Assembly (NCBI RefSeq): GCF_009496535.1
Contig: NZ_WIDL01000006.1
Coordinates: 120,033-184,032 of the forward strand
Length of the DNA: 64,000 nucleotides
From: Stenotrophomonas sp. MYb238
GTDB taxonomy: Bacteria > Pseudomonadota > Gammaproteobacteria > Xanthomonadales > Xanthomonadaceae
Direction of reading: 5' to 3'
This document shows positions 44,242-53,696 of the stretch, piece after piece. The position numbers were made by a program, and so were the translations under genes. The first letter of the stretch is position 1. The number at the start of each line of letters is the position of its first letter. The notes beneath the pieces were generated by a model. It had not been told where the DNA came from, did no database searches, and saw only the letters and a program-made list of their open reading frames with translations.

Positions 44242-44955
44242 TCAGCGCCCGCGGCGGCGGCGCCAGTGCAGTACGGCGGCGATCGCCAGTACCGCCAGCG
44301 CCATGGCGAACCATTGCACCGCATAGCCGAGATGGCGCGAGGGCGGCAGCGTATTGGGCAGCAGGTCCAGGTCGCGGGTGTAGCCCAGCGGCGAGGCCGG
44401 ATCCAGCCGCAGCACGTGCCCTGCCAGCGCGTTGGCCGGAAGCCCGAGGCGTGCGGCGATGGCGGGGAAGTCCAGGCGCGTGGCCAGCCACACCTGCGGC
44501 TGCGGTGTCTCCACCAGCGCCGACCCCAGCGCAAGGCCGGACGACGGCGGCGGCGCCCACAGTCCCTGCACCTCGATGCGGCCCTGCAGCGGCGCGATGC
44601 GCGGCAGCCGGCGATCGGCCGGCAACGGCAGCCAGCCCAGATCGACCAGCACCGCGCCACCGTCCGCGCGCGCGGCCTGGTACACCTTCACGCCGGCGCG
44701 GCCGTCGCGCAGCTGGTTGTCCAGCAGCACCGTGGCGGAAATGAACTCCAGCCGGTCATGCACCCAGTGCAGCGTTTCCGGCACGCGCAGCGCCTGCGCC
44801 AGGGCCATCGCCTCGCTGCGGTCCGGCGGCACCTGCGCCAGCAGCGCCTGCTTCTCGTGCATGCGCTGCAATTGCCAGACGCCCAGCGCGCTGAACGCGG
44901 CGGCGACCACCAGCGCCAGCAGCCAGCCGAACAGACCCGTGTGCTGTCGCGTCAT
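44242..44955 (-). CDS. SURF1 family cytochrome oxidase assembly protein
   Basis: A 237-residue protein with N- and C-terminal membrane helices framing a periplasmic domain. SURF1 marks: ALGVWQLQRMHEKQALL at the N-terminus, VLVDLGWLP in the middle, and RHLGYAVQWFAMALA at the C-terminus. It assists heme A insertion into subunit I. ATG 44955 is divergent from the small membrane-protein gene at 45013. Confidence 0.9.
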   Translation of the reverse strand: MTRQHTGLFGWLLALVVAAAFSALGVWQLQRMHEKQALLAQVPPDRSEAMALAQALRVPETLHWVHDRLEFISATVLLDNQLRDGRAGVKVYQAARADGGAVLVDLGWLPLPADRRLPRIAPLQGRIEVQGLWAPPPSSGLALGSALVETPQPQVWLATRLDFPAIAARLGLPANALAGHVLRLDPASPLGYTRDLDLLPNTLPPSRHLGYAVQWFAMALAVLAIAAVLHWRRRRGR

Positions 44956-45012
44956 GACAACTGCGCCGCGAGCAGGTCAGATAGCACCGCCTTCCCACTC
45001 CTCGAGCCGTGC

Positions 45013-45231
45013 ATGAATGATTCGTTGAAGACACTGCTGGTGATCGCGTTCCTGATCGTCATCGTCTGGAATCTTGGCGCCGGGCTGTACTACCTGATGA
45101 TCGATCGTGGCCAGACCAAGCGCACGGTCAATGCGCTGACCCGGCGCATCGTGCTGTCGGTGGTGCTGATCCTGCTGGTCGTCCTGGGCATCTACAGCGG
45201 CTGGATCAAGCCGCACGGCGTAGGCGGCTGA
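45013..45231 (+). CDS. Twin transmembrane protein (DUF2909-like)
   Basis: A 72-residue protein with two helices (LLVIAFLIVIVWNLGAGLYYLMI and LSVVLILLVVLGIYSGWI) joined by a basic loop containing DRGQTKRTVNALTRR. Matches the small DUF2909/twin-TM proteins commonly found within cytochrome c oxidase clusters. It reads against its neighbours, between SURF1 and ctaE. ATG 45013. Confidence 0.8.
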   Translation: MNDSLKTLLVIAFLIVIVWNLGAGLYYLMIDRGQTKRTVNALTRRIVLSVVLILLVVLGIYSGWIKPHGVGG

Positions 45232-45259
45232 AGGTCCGGCAGGTGTCCGCGAAACAATG

Positions 45260-45302
45260 AGGGAGCGGGGTACCGGGATGCGATCCCGATGCTCCGCTCC
45301 CT
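45260..45302. terminator. Bidirectional hairpin between convergent genes
   Basis: AGGGAGCGG (45260-45268) pairs with CCGCTCCCT (45294-45302); an inner CGGGAT-gcg-ATCCCG stem stacks inside. It sits between the plus-strand twin-TM gene and the minus-strand ctaE. Confidence 0.7.
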
Positions 45303-45318
45303 GCGTCTTTCCCGTCGC

Positions 45319-46194
45319 TTACAGCACGTAGACGAACAGGAACAGCATCAGCCACACCACGTCGACGAAATGCCAGTACCACGCCGCGGCCTCGAAGCCG
45401 AAGTGGTTGTCGCGGGTGAAGTGGCCCTTGGCCGAACGCAGCCACATCACGATCAGCATGATCGTGCCCAGCAGCACGTGCGCGCCGTGGAAGCCGGTGA
45501 GCATGAAGAAGGTGGAACCGTAGATGCCCGAACCCAGGGTGAGGTTGAGCTCGCCATAGGCGTGCATGTATTCCTCGGCCTGGAAGAACAGGAACACGCA
45601 GCCCAGCAGTACCGTGGCGCCCAGCCAGATCAGCAGCTGCCTGCGGTTGCCGGCCTTGAGCGCGTGGTGGGCGATGGTCAGGGTCGCGCCGGAGGTCAGC
45701 AGGATCAGCGTATTGACCAGCGGCAGGCCCCATGCCGGGATGGTCTGGAACATGCCGCCGATGCCGCCCGGGCCGTTGGTCGGCCATGCGGCCGAATAGC
45801 CGTCCCACAGGATCTCGTTGGTCGCCACCCCGTGGCCTTCGCCACCCAGCCAGGCCAGGCCGTAGACGCGGGTGTAGAACAGCGCGCCGAAGAAGGCGCC
45901 GAAGAACATCACTTCCGAGAAGATGAACCAGACCATGCCCATGCGGAACGAGCCATCGACCTGGCGGTTGTAGTTGCCGCCGACCGACTCGCGGATCACG
46001 TCGCCGAACCACAGGAACAGGGTGAACACCAGCATCGCCAGGCCGATGAAGAAGGTCCAGCGGCCCCAGCTGGCGTCGTTGAGCCAGCTGGCCACTCCGA
46101 CCATCAGCACCAGCATGGAGATCGAGCCGACGAAGGGCCAGCGACTCTGGCTCGGCACGAAGTAGACGTTGGCATCAGGCGTGTTGTGGGCCAT
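45319..46194 (-). CDS. ctaE: Cytochrome c oxidase subunit III
   Basis: A 291-residue seven-helix subunit. Characteristic stretches: SRWPFVGSISM start, RMGMVWFIFSEVMFFGAFFGALFY, FFQAEEYMHAY, GSTFFMLTGFHGAHVLLG and AAWYWHFVDVVWLMLF at the C-terminus. It stabilises subunit I and proton uptake. Last gene of the ctaC-ctaD-small-ctaG-ctaE run. Confidence 0.96.
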   Translation of the reverse strand: MAHNTPDANVYFVPSQSRWPFVGSISMLVLMVGVASWLNDASWGRWTFFIGLAMLVFTLFLWFGDVIRESVGGNYNRQVDGSFRMGMVWFIFSEVMFFGAFFGALFYTRVYGLAWLGGEGHGVATNEILWDGYSAAWPTNGPGGIGGMFQTIPAWGLPLVNTLILLTSGATLTIAHHALKAGNRRQLLIWLGATVLLGCVFLFFQAEEYMHAYGELNLTLGSGIYGSTFFMLTGFHGAHVLLGTIMLIVMWLRSAKGHFTRDNHFGFEAAAWYWHFVDVVWLMLFLFVYVL

Positions 46195-46215
46195 GGCTTG
46201 CTTCCGGATCCGTGG

Positions 46216-46803
46216 TCAGGGGGCCGCGTGCGACGAGCCGCCGGCCGAGGCCGGTGCCAGCTGCGCCGTCAGCGCGTCGTTCTTGTAGAAGGTATAGGAC
46301 AGGGTGATCGTACGGACGTCTGCGGGCAGGTCCGGATCGACGATGAAACGCACCGGCATCTCGCGCTGCTCCCCGGCCTGCAGGGTCTGCGCGGTGAAGC
46401 AGAAACACTCGGTCTTGTTGAAATAGCCGGAGGCGCGCGCCGGCGCCACCGACGGCACCGCGCTGCCGACCAGCGCGTGCTCGCTGTCGTTGCGGGCGAA
46501 GTACAGCGCTTCGTTCAACTCGCCCGGCACCACGTCCATCGTCAGCTTTTCCGGATGGAAGGCCCACGGCAGCTTGGAATTGACGCCGCCGTCGAACTCG
46601 ACCCGCACCACGCGCCTGTCGTTCGCCGCCCCGGTGGCGGCCGCCTGGCTGGCGCCGCGCTCAAGACGTACGCCGAACACCTTCTCGCAGGCGATGCGGT
46701 ACAGCGGCACCAGCGAGAAGGTCAGCACGAACACGCCCAGCGCCACGCCGAGCAGCCGGACGATGCCGGCATTGCGTTCGGGCCGGGGCGCGGGCGTGGT
46801 CAA
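46216..46803 (-). CDS. ctaG: Cytochrome c oxidase assembly protein CtaG/Cox11
   Basis: A 195-residue protein with one N-terminal membrane helix and a periplasmic immunoglobulin-like domain. The copper site [12 protein letters not shown] (CFCF) and the conserved [11 protein letters not shown] are present. It delivers Cu(B) to subunit I. The start is TTG 46803, overlapping the stop of the 44-residue gene as TTGA, which argues for coupled translation. Confidence 0.93.
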   Translation of the reverse strand: MTTPAPRPERNAGIVRLLGVALGVFVLTFSLVPLYRIACEKVFGVRLERGASQAAATGAANDRRVVRVEFDGGVNSKLPWAFHPEKLTMDVVPGELNEALYFARNDSEHALVGSAVPSVAPARASGYFNKTECFCFTAQTLQAGEQREMPVRFIVDPDLPADVRTITLSYTFYKNDALTAQLAPASAGGSSHAAP

Positions 46804-46934
46804 TGCGCCAGCACCCCGGACAGGATGAAGCCGGCGTAGATCGCCACTGCGATCACGCCCACCACCAGCGCCGTGCGCCGCGAGCGGCGGCGGCGCAGGG
46901 CCAGTTCATCGGGTTGCCAGTCGGGACGGCTCAT
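46800..46934 (-). CDS. Small cytochrome oxidase assembly-type membrane protein (44 aa)
   Basis: A 44-residue protein between ctaD and cta[21 protein letters not shown] followed by one hydrophobic helix ([20 protein letters not shown]) and VLAH. N-in, positive-inside topology. It starts at ATG 46934, 12 bases after the ctaD stop, and its TGA overlaps the TTG of ctaG. Position and size match the small assembly proteins seen between coxA and cox11 in other proteobacteria. Function inferred from place only. Confidence 0.75.
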   Translation of the reverse strand: MSRPDWQPDELALRRRRSRRTALVVGVIAVAIYAGFILSGVLAH

Positions 46935-46945
46935 CGACGTGCGCC

Positions 46946-48556
46946 TCAGTGGGTGACGTCGTCATGGGCCAGGTCGCCCGGCTGGATCACCGGCGGCACG
47001 GTGAAGGTATGCGCCGGTGCCGGCGACGGCACGGTCCACTCCAGGCCCTTGGCGCTTTCCCACGCACGCGCTTCGGCGCGCTTGCCGCTGCGCAGCGACG
47101 ACAGCAGGATGCCGGCCATCAGGAACGGGGTGACGAACATGCCGAACGCGCCGATCGAGCTGACCAGGTTCCAGTCGGCGAACACCGGGTTGTAGTCGGG
47201 GATGCGGCGCGGCATGCCGGCCAGGCCGAGGAAGTGCTGCGGGAAGAACAGCAGGTTGACGAACACCATCGTCCACCAGAAATGCACCTTGCCCCAGAAC
47301 TCGTTGTACATGCGGCCGGTCCACTTCGGCCACCAGTAGTAGACCGCGGCGATCAGCGCCAGCACCGCGCCGGTGACCAGCACGTAGTGGAAGTGCGCGA
47401 CCACGAAGTAGGTGTCGTGGTACTGAAAGTCGGCCGGCACGATGGCCAGCATCAGGCCGGAGAAGCCGCCGATGCTGAACAGCACCACGAAGGCGATCGA
47501 GAACAGCATCGGGGTCTCGAAGGTCAGTGCGCCCTTCCACATCGTGCTGACCCAGTTGAACACCTTCACGCCGGTCGGGATCGAGATCAGCATGGTGGCG
47601 AACATGAAGTAGATCTCGCCGCCCAGCGGCATGCCCACCGTGAACATGTGGTGCGCCCACACGATGAACGACAGGAACGCGATGGCCGCGGTGGCGTAGA
47701 CCATCGCCTGGTAGCCGAACAGCGGCTTGCGGCTGAAGGTGGGGATGATCTCGCTGATCACGCCGAACGCCGGCAGGATCATGATGTAGACCTCCGGATG
47801 CCCGAAGAACCAGAAGATGTGCTGGTACATCACCGGGTCGCCGCCGCCGGCGGCGTTGAAGAAGCTGGTGCCGAAGAACTTGTCGGTCAGCAGCATGGTC
47901 ACCGCGCCGGCCAGCACCGGCATCACCGCGATCAGCAGGAAGGCGGTGATCAGCCAGGTCCAGCAGAAGATCGGCATCTTCAGCAGGTCGATGCCCGGCG
48001 CGCGCATGTTGAGCACGGTGGCGATGATGTTGATCGCGCCCATGATCGAGCTGATGCCGGCCACGTGGATGGCGAACACGCTGAAGGCGACGTTGTAGCC
48101 GCCCTGCAGCGACAGCGGCGGGTACATGGTCCAGCCGCCGGCGGGCGCGCCGCCGGGCAGGAACAGGGTCAGCAGCAGCAGGGTGAAGGCCACCGGCAGC
48201 AGCCAGAACGACCAGTTGTTCATGCGCGGCAGCGCCATGTCCGGCGCGCCGATCTGCAGCGGGATCATCCAGTTAGCCAGGCCGACGAAGGCCGGCATCA
48301 CGCCGCCGAAGATCATCACCAGCGCATGCACGGTGGTCATCTGGTTGAAGAATTCCGGCTTCATGTGCTGAAGCCCGGGCTCCATCAGCTCCCAGCGGAT
48401 CAGCACCGACATGAAGGCGCCGATGATGAACATCAGGAAGCTGAAGAGCAGGTACAGCGTCCCGATGTCCTTGTGGTTGGTGGAGAAGAACCAACGCTCG
48501 AAGAAGCCTTGCTGGTGGCCGTGATGGTCGGAGTGGCCCACTGCGGAGTTCGCCAT
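46946..48556 (-). CDS. ctaD: Cytochrome c oxidase subunit I
   Basis: A 536-residue, twelve-helix heme-copper oxidase subunit that carries heme a and the heme a3-CuB centre. Motifs: TTVHALVMIFGGVMPAF (heme a His), WFFGHPEVYIMILPAFG (CuB His and cross-linked Tyr), VWAHHMFTVGMP (CuB His pair) and YFVVAHFHYVL (heme a3/a His). The H-x5-glycine proton-channel features place it in family A. Preceded by ctaC and followed by the 44-residue gene. Confidence 0.97.
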   Translation of the reverse strand: MANSAVGHSDHHGHQQGFFERWFFSTNHKDIGTLYLLFSFLMFIIGAFMSVLIRWELMEPGLQHMKPEFFNQMTTVHALVMIFGGVMPAFVGLANWMIPLQIGAPDMALPRMNNWSFWLLPVAFTLLLLTLFLPGGAPAGGWTMYPPLSLQGGYNVAFSVFAIHVAGISSIMGAINIIATVLNMRAPGIDLLKMPIFCWTWLITAFLLIAVMPVLAGAVTMLLTDKFFGTSFFNAAGGGDPVMYQHIFWFFGHPEVYIMILPAFGVISEIIPTFSRKPLFGYQAMVYATAAIAFLSFIVWAHHMFTVGMPLGGEIYFMFATMLISIPTGVKVFNWVSTMWKGALTFETPMLFSIAFVVLFSIGGFSGLMLAIVPADFQYHDTYFVVAHFHYVLVTGAVLALIAAVYYWWPKWTGRMYNEFWGKVHFWWTMVFVNLLFFPQHFLGLAGMPRRIPDYNPVFADWNLVSSIGAFGMFVTPFLMAGILLSSLRSGKRAEARAWESAKGLEWTVPSPAPAHTFTVPPVIQPGDLAHDDVTH

Positions 48557-48620
48557 TGCAGCTATACCTCGTTATCCAGTTTCCAGGCGTCGCGCCGGCG
48601 CGGGCCGGCGCGCAGCGGTA

Positions 48621-49541
48621 TCAGGCGCCGGCCGCCGCGGGCGCCGGTTCCGCGGCGGGCGCGGCCTCCGGCTGCGGGGCGTCGATGGCGGGCTCGGCGG
48701 CAGGCGCGGGTTCGGCCGCGGGCTTGCGCGAGGCCAGCCACGTCTTGAATTCTTCCTTGGACACGGCCTTGACCACGATCGGCATGAAGCCGTGGTCCTT
48801 GCCGCACAGTTCGGCGCACTGTCCGCGGTACACGCCTTCCTGCTCGATGTTGGTCCAGCGCTCGTTGATGAAGCCCGGCACCGCGTCCTGCTTCCAGCCC
48901 AGCGCCGGCACCCACCAGGCGTGGACCACGTCGTCGGAGGTGATGACGAAGCGCACCTTGGTATCGACCGGCAGCACCAGCGGGTTGTCCACGTCGAGCA
49001 GGTAATGCGGGTCGGAGGCCATGGTCGGCACCGCGCCGCTCTGCCGCACCTGGTCGGACTTGCGGTCCAGGCGGCTGGTGAACGCCACGTTCTCGCCCAG
49101 GTACTCGTACTTCCACATCCACTGATAGCCGGTGATCTTCACCGTCATCTCGGAATCGCGGGTGTCGTACATGGCGATCAGCTTGGCCGTGGCCGGCCAC
49201 GCCATCACCACCAGGATGATGATCGGGATGACGGTCCAGATGATCTCGGCCTTGGTGTTGTGCGAGAACTGCGCCGCCACCGCGCCCTTGGACTTGCGGA
49301 ACTTGAAGATGGCGTAGGCCATCGCGCCGAACACCAGCACGCCGATGACCGTGCACACCACCAGCGCCACCATGTGCGCGTCCCACGCCATGCGCGCGGT
49401 ATGGGTGACGCCCTTGCCCATGTTCAGCTGCCAGCGCTGCGGATCACCCGCCTGCGCCCATGCCATCGGTGCCGCCAGCGCCATCGCCGCCAGCCCGAGG
49501 CCGTTCCTGCACCACATTCCCCACTTGTTGCTTTGCTTCAT
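48621..49541 (-). CDS. ctaC: Cytochrome c oxidase subunit II
   Basis: A 306-residue protein. Signal peptide (LGLAAMALAAPMAWAQ), two membrane helices, then a cupredoxin domain with the CuA site GQCAELCGKDHGFMP and the HAWWVPALGWKQD stretch. The C-terminal ~35 residues are an Ala/Pro/Glu tail (AEPAPAAEPA), with no cytochrome c fusion. Electron entry point of the oxidase. It follows the DUF2244 gene by 17 bases. Confidence 0.96.
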   Translation of the reverse strand: MKQSNKWGMWCRNGLGLAAMALAAPMAWAQAGDPQRWQLNMGKGVTHTARMAWDAHMVALVVCTVIGVLVFGAMAYAIFKFRKSKGAVAAQFSHNTKAEIIWTVIPIIILVVMAWPATAKLIAMYDTRDSEMTVKITGYQWMWKYEYLGENVAFTSRLDRKSDQVRQSGAVPTMASDPHYLLDVDNPLVLPVDTKVRFVITSDDVVHAWWVPALGWKQDAVPGFINERWTNIEQEGVYRGQCAELCGKDHGFMPIVVKAVSKEEFKTWLASRKPAAEPAPAAEPAIDAPQPEAAPAAEPAPAAAGA

Positions 49542-49558
49542 TGCCTAGACCCTTGACG

Positions 49559-50032
49559 TCATCGGTTGCGGCCGTCGTTGGCCGCGAGCAAGCCTTCCAG
49601 CGTCGCCGCCAGTTCCCTGCGTTCGGCGGGCGCGAGGAGACTCCCCACTTCGACCCGCTTCCCGCTGGAGACCAGCACGACCCGTTCTTCCTCGGCCACC
49701 ACGCGCACCCAGTAAGGATGGGCGCGGAAGACCGGCGGACACCCGGCCGCGGGGATCACCTCCACGCAGTCCGGTCCAACCCGGATCTCTTCCCGGCGTT
49801 CGCCGCCGCGCCATGACGCGCGCAGGGCCGCTCCCACCAGGAAGCAATGCAATACCGCGAAGACGGGGGCGAAAACGTTTCCAGACAGCCAGCCCAGGCC
49901 CGCCGAGAACACCATCAACCCTGCCAACGCAACGAACAACAGGACGAACTGCCGGGCGCTGAGCGCCCGTGGTGGGTGCAGCACCAGCTGCGCACGTGAG
50001 CCGTCGGAAACCAGCCGAAGCATCTCGATCAT
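49559..50032 (-). CDS. DUF2244 membrane protein
   Basis: A 157-residue protein with two central hydrophobic helices (about 24-42 and 48-68) and a C-terminal soluble part with a RAHPYWVRVV segment and GKRVEVGSLLAPAERRELA, the usual DUF2244 ending. Often found next to cytochrome oxidase subunit II in proteobacteria, as here. ATG at 50032 or 50023. Function unknown. Confidence 0.82.
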   Translation of the reverse strand: MIEMLRLVSDGSRAQLVLHPPRALSARQFVLLFVALAGLMVFSAGLGWLSGNVFAPVFAVLHCFLVGAALRASWRGGERREEIRVGPDCVEVIPAAGCPPVFRAHPYWVRVVAEEERVVLVSSGKRVEVGSLLAPAERRELAATLEGLLAANDGRNR

Positions 50033-50335
50033 GTCGCAACCGCGTCCGTACCGCGGAAAACGGCTTCGATGGTAGCCCCGCCCAATCACCCCGGCAAGCT
50101 CTCATTCATCAATGTCGTGATTGCTGCACCGCACACTGGACCTGCGCTCGACCAAATCGACATCGGCGGATAATTTGCCGGATTCAGCACAAACTTCCGA
50201 GGCTTGCTGATTTTCTCCGGATCGCCCGTGTACCAATGGTTGCACCCTGTCCCGGAGGCTGCCTGGAGGGCTGGGAAATCCGGCGCCAAGGATTAAAATG
50301 GCCGAATCCCAACGTGTCCCGATGTGGTCGTGCCC
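50033..50335. other. Divergent intergenic region, no gene seen
   Basis: 300 bases between the minus-strand DUF2244 gene and putA. No ORF with coding character. It must carry the promoters of both units, but no clear -35/-10 pair was identified. Confidence 0.5.
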
Positions 50336-53300
50336 ATGAATGCAACACCGTCCACCCATCCCGCCGCGGCCCGGCCGCTGCTCACGCCCGAACTGCCGCC
50401 GGCACCGCCCGCGCTGCGCCAGGCCATCACCGATGCCTGGCTGAAGGACGAGGCCAGCCACGTGCGCGAGCTGCTGGAACAGGCCCGCCTGCCGGCCGCC
50501 GAACAGGCCCAGGTCCAGGCCACCGCCGCCGACCTGGTGCGCCGGGTGCGCGCCCGCGCCAAGGACCAGGGCGCGATCGAGGCCTTCATGCGCCAGTACG
50601 ACCTGGGCAGCGAGGAAGGCGTCCTGCTGATGTGCGTGGCCGAGGCGCTACTGCGCATCCCCGACCAAGAGACGGCCGACAAGCTGATCCGCGACAAGCT
50701 CGGCGAGGCCGACTGGAAGCGGCACATGGGCCAGTCCGACTCGGTGCTGGTCAACGCCTCGACCTGGGGCCTGATGCTGACCGGCCACCTGGTCGACCTG
50801 GCCGACGACACCAAGCGCGACGTGCATGGCGCGTTCAAGCGCCTGATCGGGCGCGTCGGCGAGCCGGTGATCCGCCTGGCCGTGCGCCAGGCGATGAAGA
50901 TCATGGGCCACCAGTTCGTCATGGGCCGCACCATCGACGAGGCGCTGGCGCGCTCGCACAAGGGCGACAACGGCAGCTACCGCTATTCGTTCGACATGCT
51001 CGGCGAGGGCGCGCTGACGATGAAGGACGCGCGCCGCTACCTGGAAGACTACAAGCGCGCGATCCACGCCATCGGCAAGGACAACCTCGCCCGCGGCGGC
51101 AGGGCCGATGGCGACGTGACGAAATCGCACGGCATCTCGATCAAGCTCTCGGCGCTGTATCCGCGCTACGAGCACGCCAAGCGCGAGCGCGTGCTGGCCG
51201 ACCTCGTGCCCGGCGTGCTGGAGCTGGCGCAGCTGGCCAAATCCTATGGCATCGGCTGCACGGTGGATGCCGAGGAAGCCGACCGCCTGGAACTGTCGCT
51301 GGACATCATCGAGCGCGTGGTCAGCGATCCCTCGCTGAAAGGCTGGGAGGGCTTCGGCATCGTGGTGCAGGCGTACCAGAAGCGCACGCCCTACACCATC
51401 GACTACCTCGCCGACCTCGCACGGCGCATCGGCCATCGTTTGCAGGTGCGCCTGGTCAAGGGCGCCTACTGGGACGCGGAGATCAAGCGCGCGCAGATCG
51501 ACGGCCTGCCCGGCTACCCGGTGTTCACCCGCAAGCAGAACACCGACGTGTCGTACCTGGCCTGCGCCAGGCGCCTGTTCGGCCACGGCGACGTGCTGTA
51601 CCCGATGTTCGCCACCCACAACGCGGCCACCATCGCCGCGGTGAAGCAGATCGCGCAGGGCCGCACCTACGAGCACCAGAAGCTGCACGGCATGGGCGAT
51701 GACCTGTACGCCGAAGTGATCCCGGCCGACCGTCTCGACGTGCCCTGCCGCGTCTACGCGCCGGTCGGCTCGCACGAGGACCTGCTGCCCTACCTGGTGC
51801 GCCGCCTGCTCGAGAACGGCGCCAACTCCAGCTTCGTCAACCGCATCACCGACGAGGACGTGTCCATCGACGACCTGATCCGCGACCCGGTGGAAGCGGT
51901 GTCATCGTTCGCCTCCATCCCGCATCCCAAGATCCCGCTGCCGGTCGACCTGCTGCGCAGCCAGAACCACGACAGGAACAACTCCATGGGCATCAACCTC
52001 GCCAACGACAACGACCTGCGTGCCCTCGCCGAGCAGCTCAACGCCGCCATCAAGCCGTGGCAGGCCGCCCCGCTGGTGCCGGGCGCGACCGGCACCGGCG
52101 CCTCGCTGCCGGTGGCCAACCCGGCCGACAGCCGCGAGGTGGTCGGCCACTGGCAGGCCGCCGACAGTGCCACCGTGCAGAAGGCGCTGGCCAATGCCGT
52201 GGCCGCGCAGCCGGCCTGGAACCGCACCCCGGCCGCCAGCCGCGCCGCCATCCTCGAACATGCCGCCGACCAGCTGGAAGCGCGCATCGCCGAGTTCATG
52301 GCGCTGTGCGTGAAGGAAGCCGGCAAGAGCCTGCCCGACAGCGTCGCCGAAGTGCGCGAGGCCGTGGACTTCCTGCGCTACTACGCCAAGCAGGCGCGCG
52401 AGCAGTTCGGCACCGCCGAGAAGCTGCCCAGCCCGACCGGCGAAAGCAACGAACTGCAGTTGCATGGCCGCGGCGTATTCGTCTGCATCAGCCCGTGGAA
52501 CTTCCCGCTGGCGATCTTCCTGGGCCAGGTCAGCGCCGCGCTGGCCGCGGGCAACAGCGTCATCGCCAAGCCGGCCGAGCAGACCAACCTGGTCGGCTAC
52601 CACGCGGTGAAGCTGCTGCTCGACGCCGGCGTGCCGGAAGGCGTGCTGCAGTTCCTGCCGGGCGACGGTGCCACCGTCGGCGCCGCGCTCACCGCCGACC
52701 CGCGCGTGGCCGGCGTGGCCTTCACCGGCTCCACCGAGACGGCGCGCGCCATCAACCGCGCGATGGCCGCGCGCGATGCCGCCATCGGCGTGCTGATCGC
52801 CGAGACCGGCGGCCAGAATGCGTTCATCGCCGACTCCTCGGCACTGCCGGAGCAGCTGGTCAAGGACGCGATCGGTTCGGCCTTCACCTCCGCCGGCCAG
52901 CGCTGCTCGGCCGCGCGCGTGCTGTTCGTGCAGGACGACATCGCCGACAAGGTGATGGGCATGCTGGCCGGCGCGATGGCCGAACTGAAGGTCGGCAACC
53001 CGGGCGAGCTGTCCACCGATGTCGGCCCGGTGATCGACGCCGACGCGCTGCGGATCCTGGAGGATCACGCCGCGCGCATGGACAGGGAGGCGCGCCTGAT
53101 CGCCGTCGCGCCGCTGTCCGACGCCGCCGCGCACGGCACCTTCTTCGCGCCGCGCGCCTATGAACTGAAGGATCTGGGCCAGCTGCACAAGGAGATCTTC
53201 GGGCCGGTGCTGCACCTGATCCGCTGGAAGGCCGACCAGCTCGACGCGGTGATCGAGCAGATCAACGCCACCGGCTACGGCCTGACCCTGGGCGTGCATT

Positions 53301-53542
53301 CGCGCATCGACGAAACCGTCGACCGCATCGCCTCGCGCGTCAACGTCGGCAACGTCTACGTCAACCGCAACCAGATCGGCGCGGTGGTCGGCGTGCAGCC
53401 GTTCGGCGGCCAGGGCCTGTCCGGCACCGGGCCGAAGGCCGGCGGCCCGCACTACCTGCTGCGTTTCGCCACCGAGAAGACGGTGACGGTGAACACCACC
53501 GCCGCCGGCGGCAACGCCTCGCTGCTGACCCTGGGCGACTGA
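50336..53542 (+). CDS. putA: Bifunctional proline dehydrogenase / L-glutamate gamma-semialdehyde dehydrogenase PutA
   Basis: A ~1068-residue enzyme oxidising proline to glutamate. The N-terminal FAD-dependent PRODH barrel (roughly 85-480) is shown by SIKLSALYPRYEHAKR, VRLVKGAYWDAEIK and FATHNAATIAAV. The ALDH part (roughly 560-1060) has FVCISPWNFPLAIF, AETGGQNAF (general base Glu), SAGQRCSAARVLF (catalytic Cys) and the ending QPFGGQGLSGTGPKAGG. It lacks the ribbon-helix-helix DNA-binding domain of E. coli PutA, so it does not regulate itself. ATG 50336 was preferred over a GTG four codons upstream. Confidence 0.95.
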   Translation: MNATPSTHPAAARPLLTPELPPAPPALRQAITDAWLKDEASHVRELLEQARLPAAEQAQVQATAADLVRRVRARAKDQGAIEAFMRQYDLGSEEGVLLMCVAEALLRIPDQETADKLIRDKLGEADWKRHMGQSDSVLVNASTWGLMLTGHLVDLADDTKRDVHGAFKRLIGRVGEPVIRLAVRQAMKIMGHQFVMGRTIDEALARSHKGDNGSYRYSFDMLGEGALTMKDARRYLEDYKRAIHAIGKDNLARGGRADGDVTKSHGISIKLSALYPRYEHAKRERVLADLVPGVLELAQLAKSYGIGCTVDAEEADRLELSLDIIERVVSDPSLKGWEGFGIVVQAYQKRTPYTIDYLADLARRIGHRLQVRLVKGAYWDAEIKRAQIDGLPGYPVFTRKQNTDVSYLACARRLFGHGDVLYPMFATHNAATIAAVKQIAQGRTYEHQKLHGMGDDLYAEVIPADRLDVPCRVYAPVGSHEDLLPYLVRRLLENGANSSFVNRITDEDVSIDDLIRDPVEAVSSFASIPHPKIPLPVDLLRSQNHDRNNSMGINLANDNDLRALAEQLNAAIKPWQAAPLVPGATGTGASLPVANPADSREVVGHWQAADSATVQKALANAVAAQPAWNRTPAASRAAILEHAADQLEARIAEFMALCVKEAGKSLPDSVAEVREAVDFLRYYAKQAREQFGTAEKLPSPTGESNELQLHGRGVFVCISPWNFPLAIFLGQVSAALAAGNSVIAKPAEQTNLVGYHAVKLLLDAGVPEGVLQFLPGDGATVGAALTADPRVAGVAFTGSTETARAINRAMAARDAAIGVLIAETGGQNAFIADSSALPEQLVKDAIGSAFTSAGQRCSAARVLFVQDDIADKVMGMLAGAMAELKVGNPGELSTDVGPVIDADALRILEDHAARMDREARLIAVAPLSDAAAHGTFFAPRAYELKDLGQLHKEIFGPVLHLIRWKADQLDAVIEQINATGYGLTLGVHSRIDETVDRIASRVNVGNVYVNRNQIGAVVGVQPFGGQGLSGTGPKAGGPHYLLRFATEKTVTVNTTAAGGNASLLTLGD

Positions 53543-53570
53543 GCCAGGGCGCCCCCTGCGGCAAAACAGA

Positions 53571-53595
53571 AACCCCGCGAAAGCGGGGTTTTTCA
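53571..53595 (+). terminator. Rho-independent terminator after putA
   Basis: AACCCCGC-gaaa-GCGGGGTT with T-run (53571-53593). Tetraloop GAAA, 8-bp stem. Confidence 0.9.
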
Positions 53596-53696
53596 TGGGT
53601 CAATGCGATGCGGCCGGCGGAGCGCGCCGGACAGCGCGATCGATCAACCGTCCATGCCTCTCGCCACGGGCAGAACGCAGGCCGTGCACGACCGGC

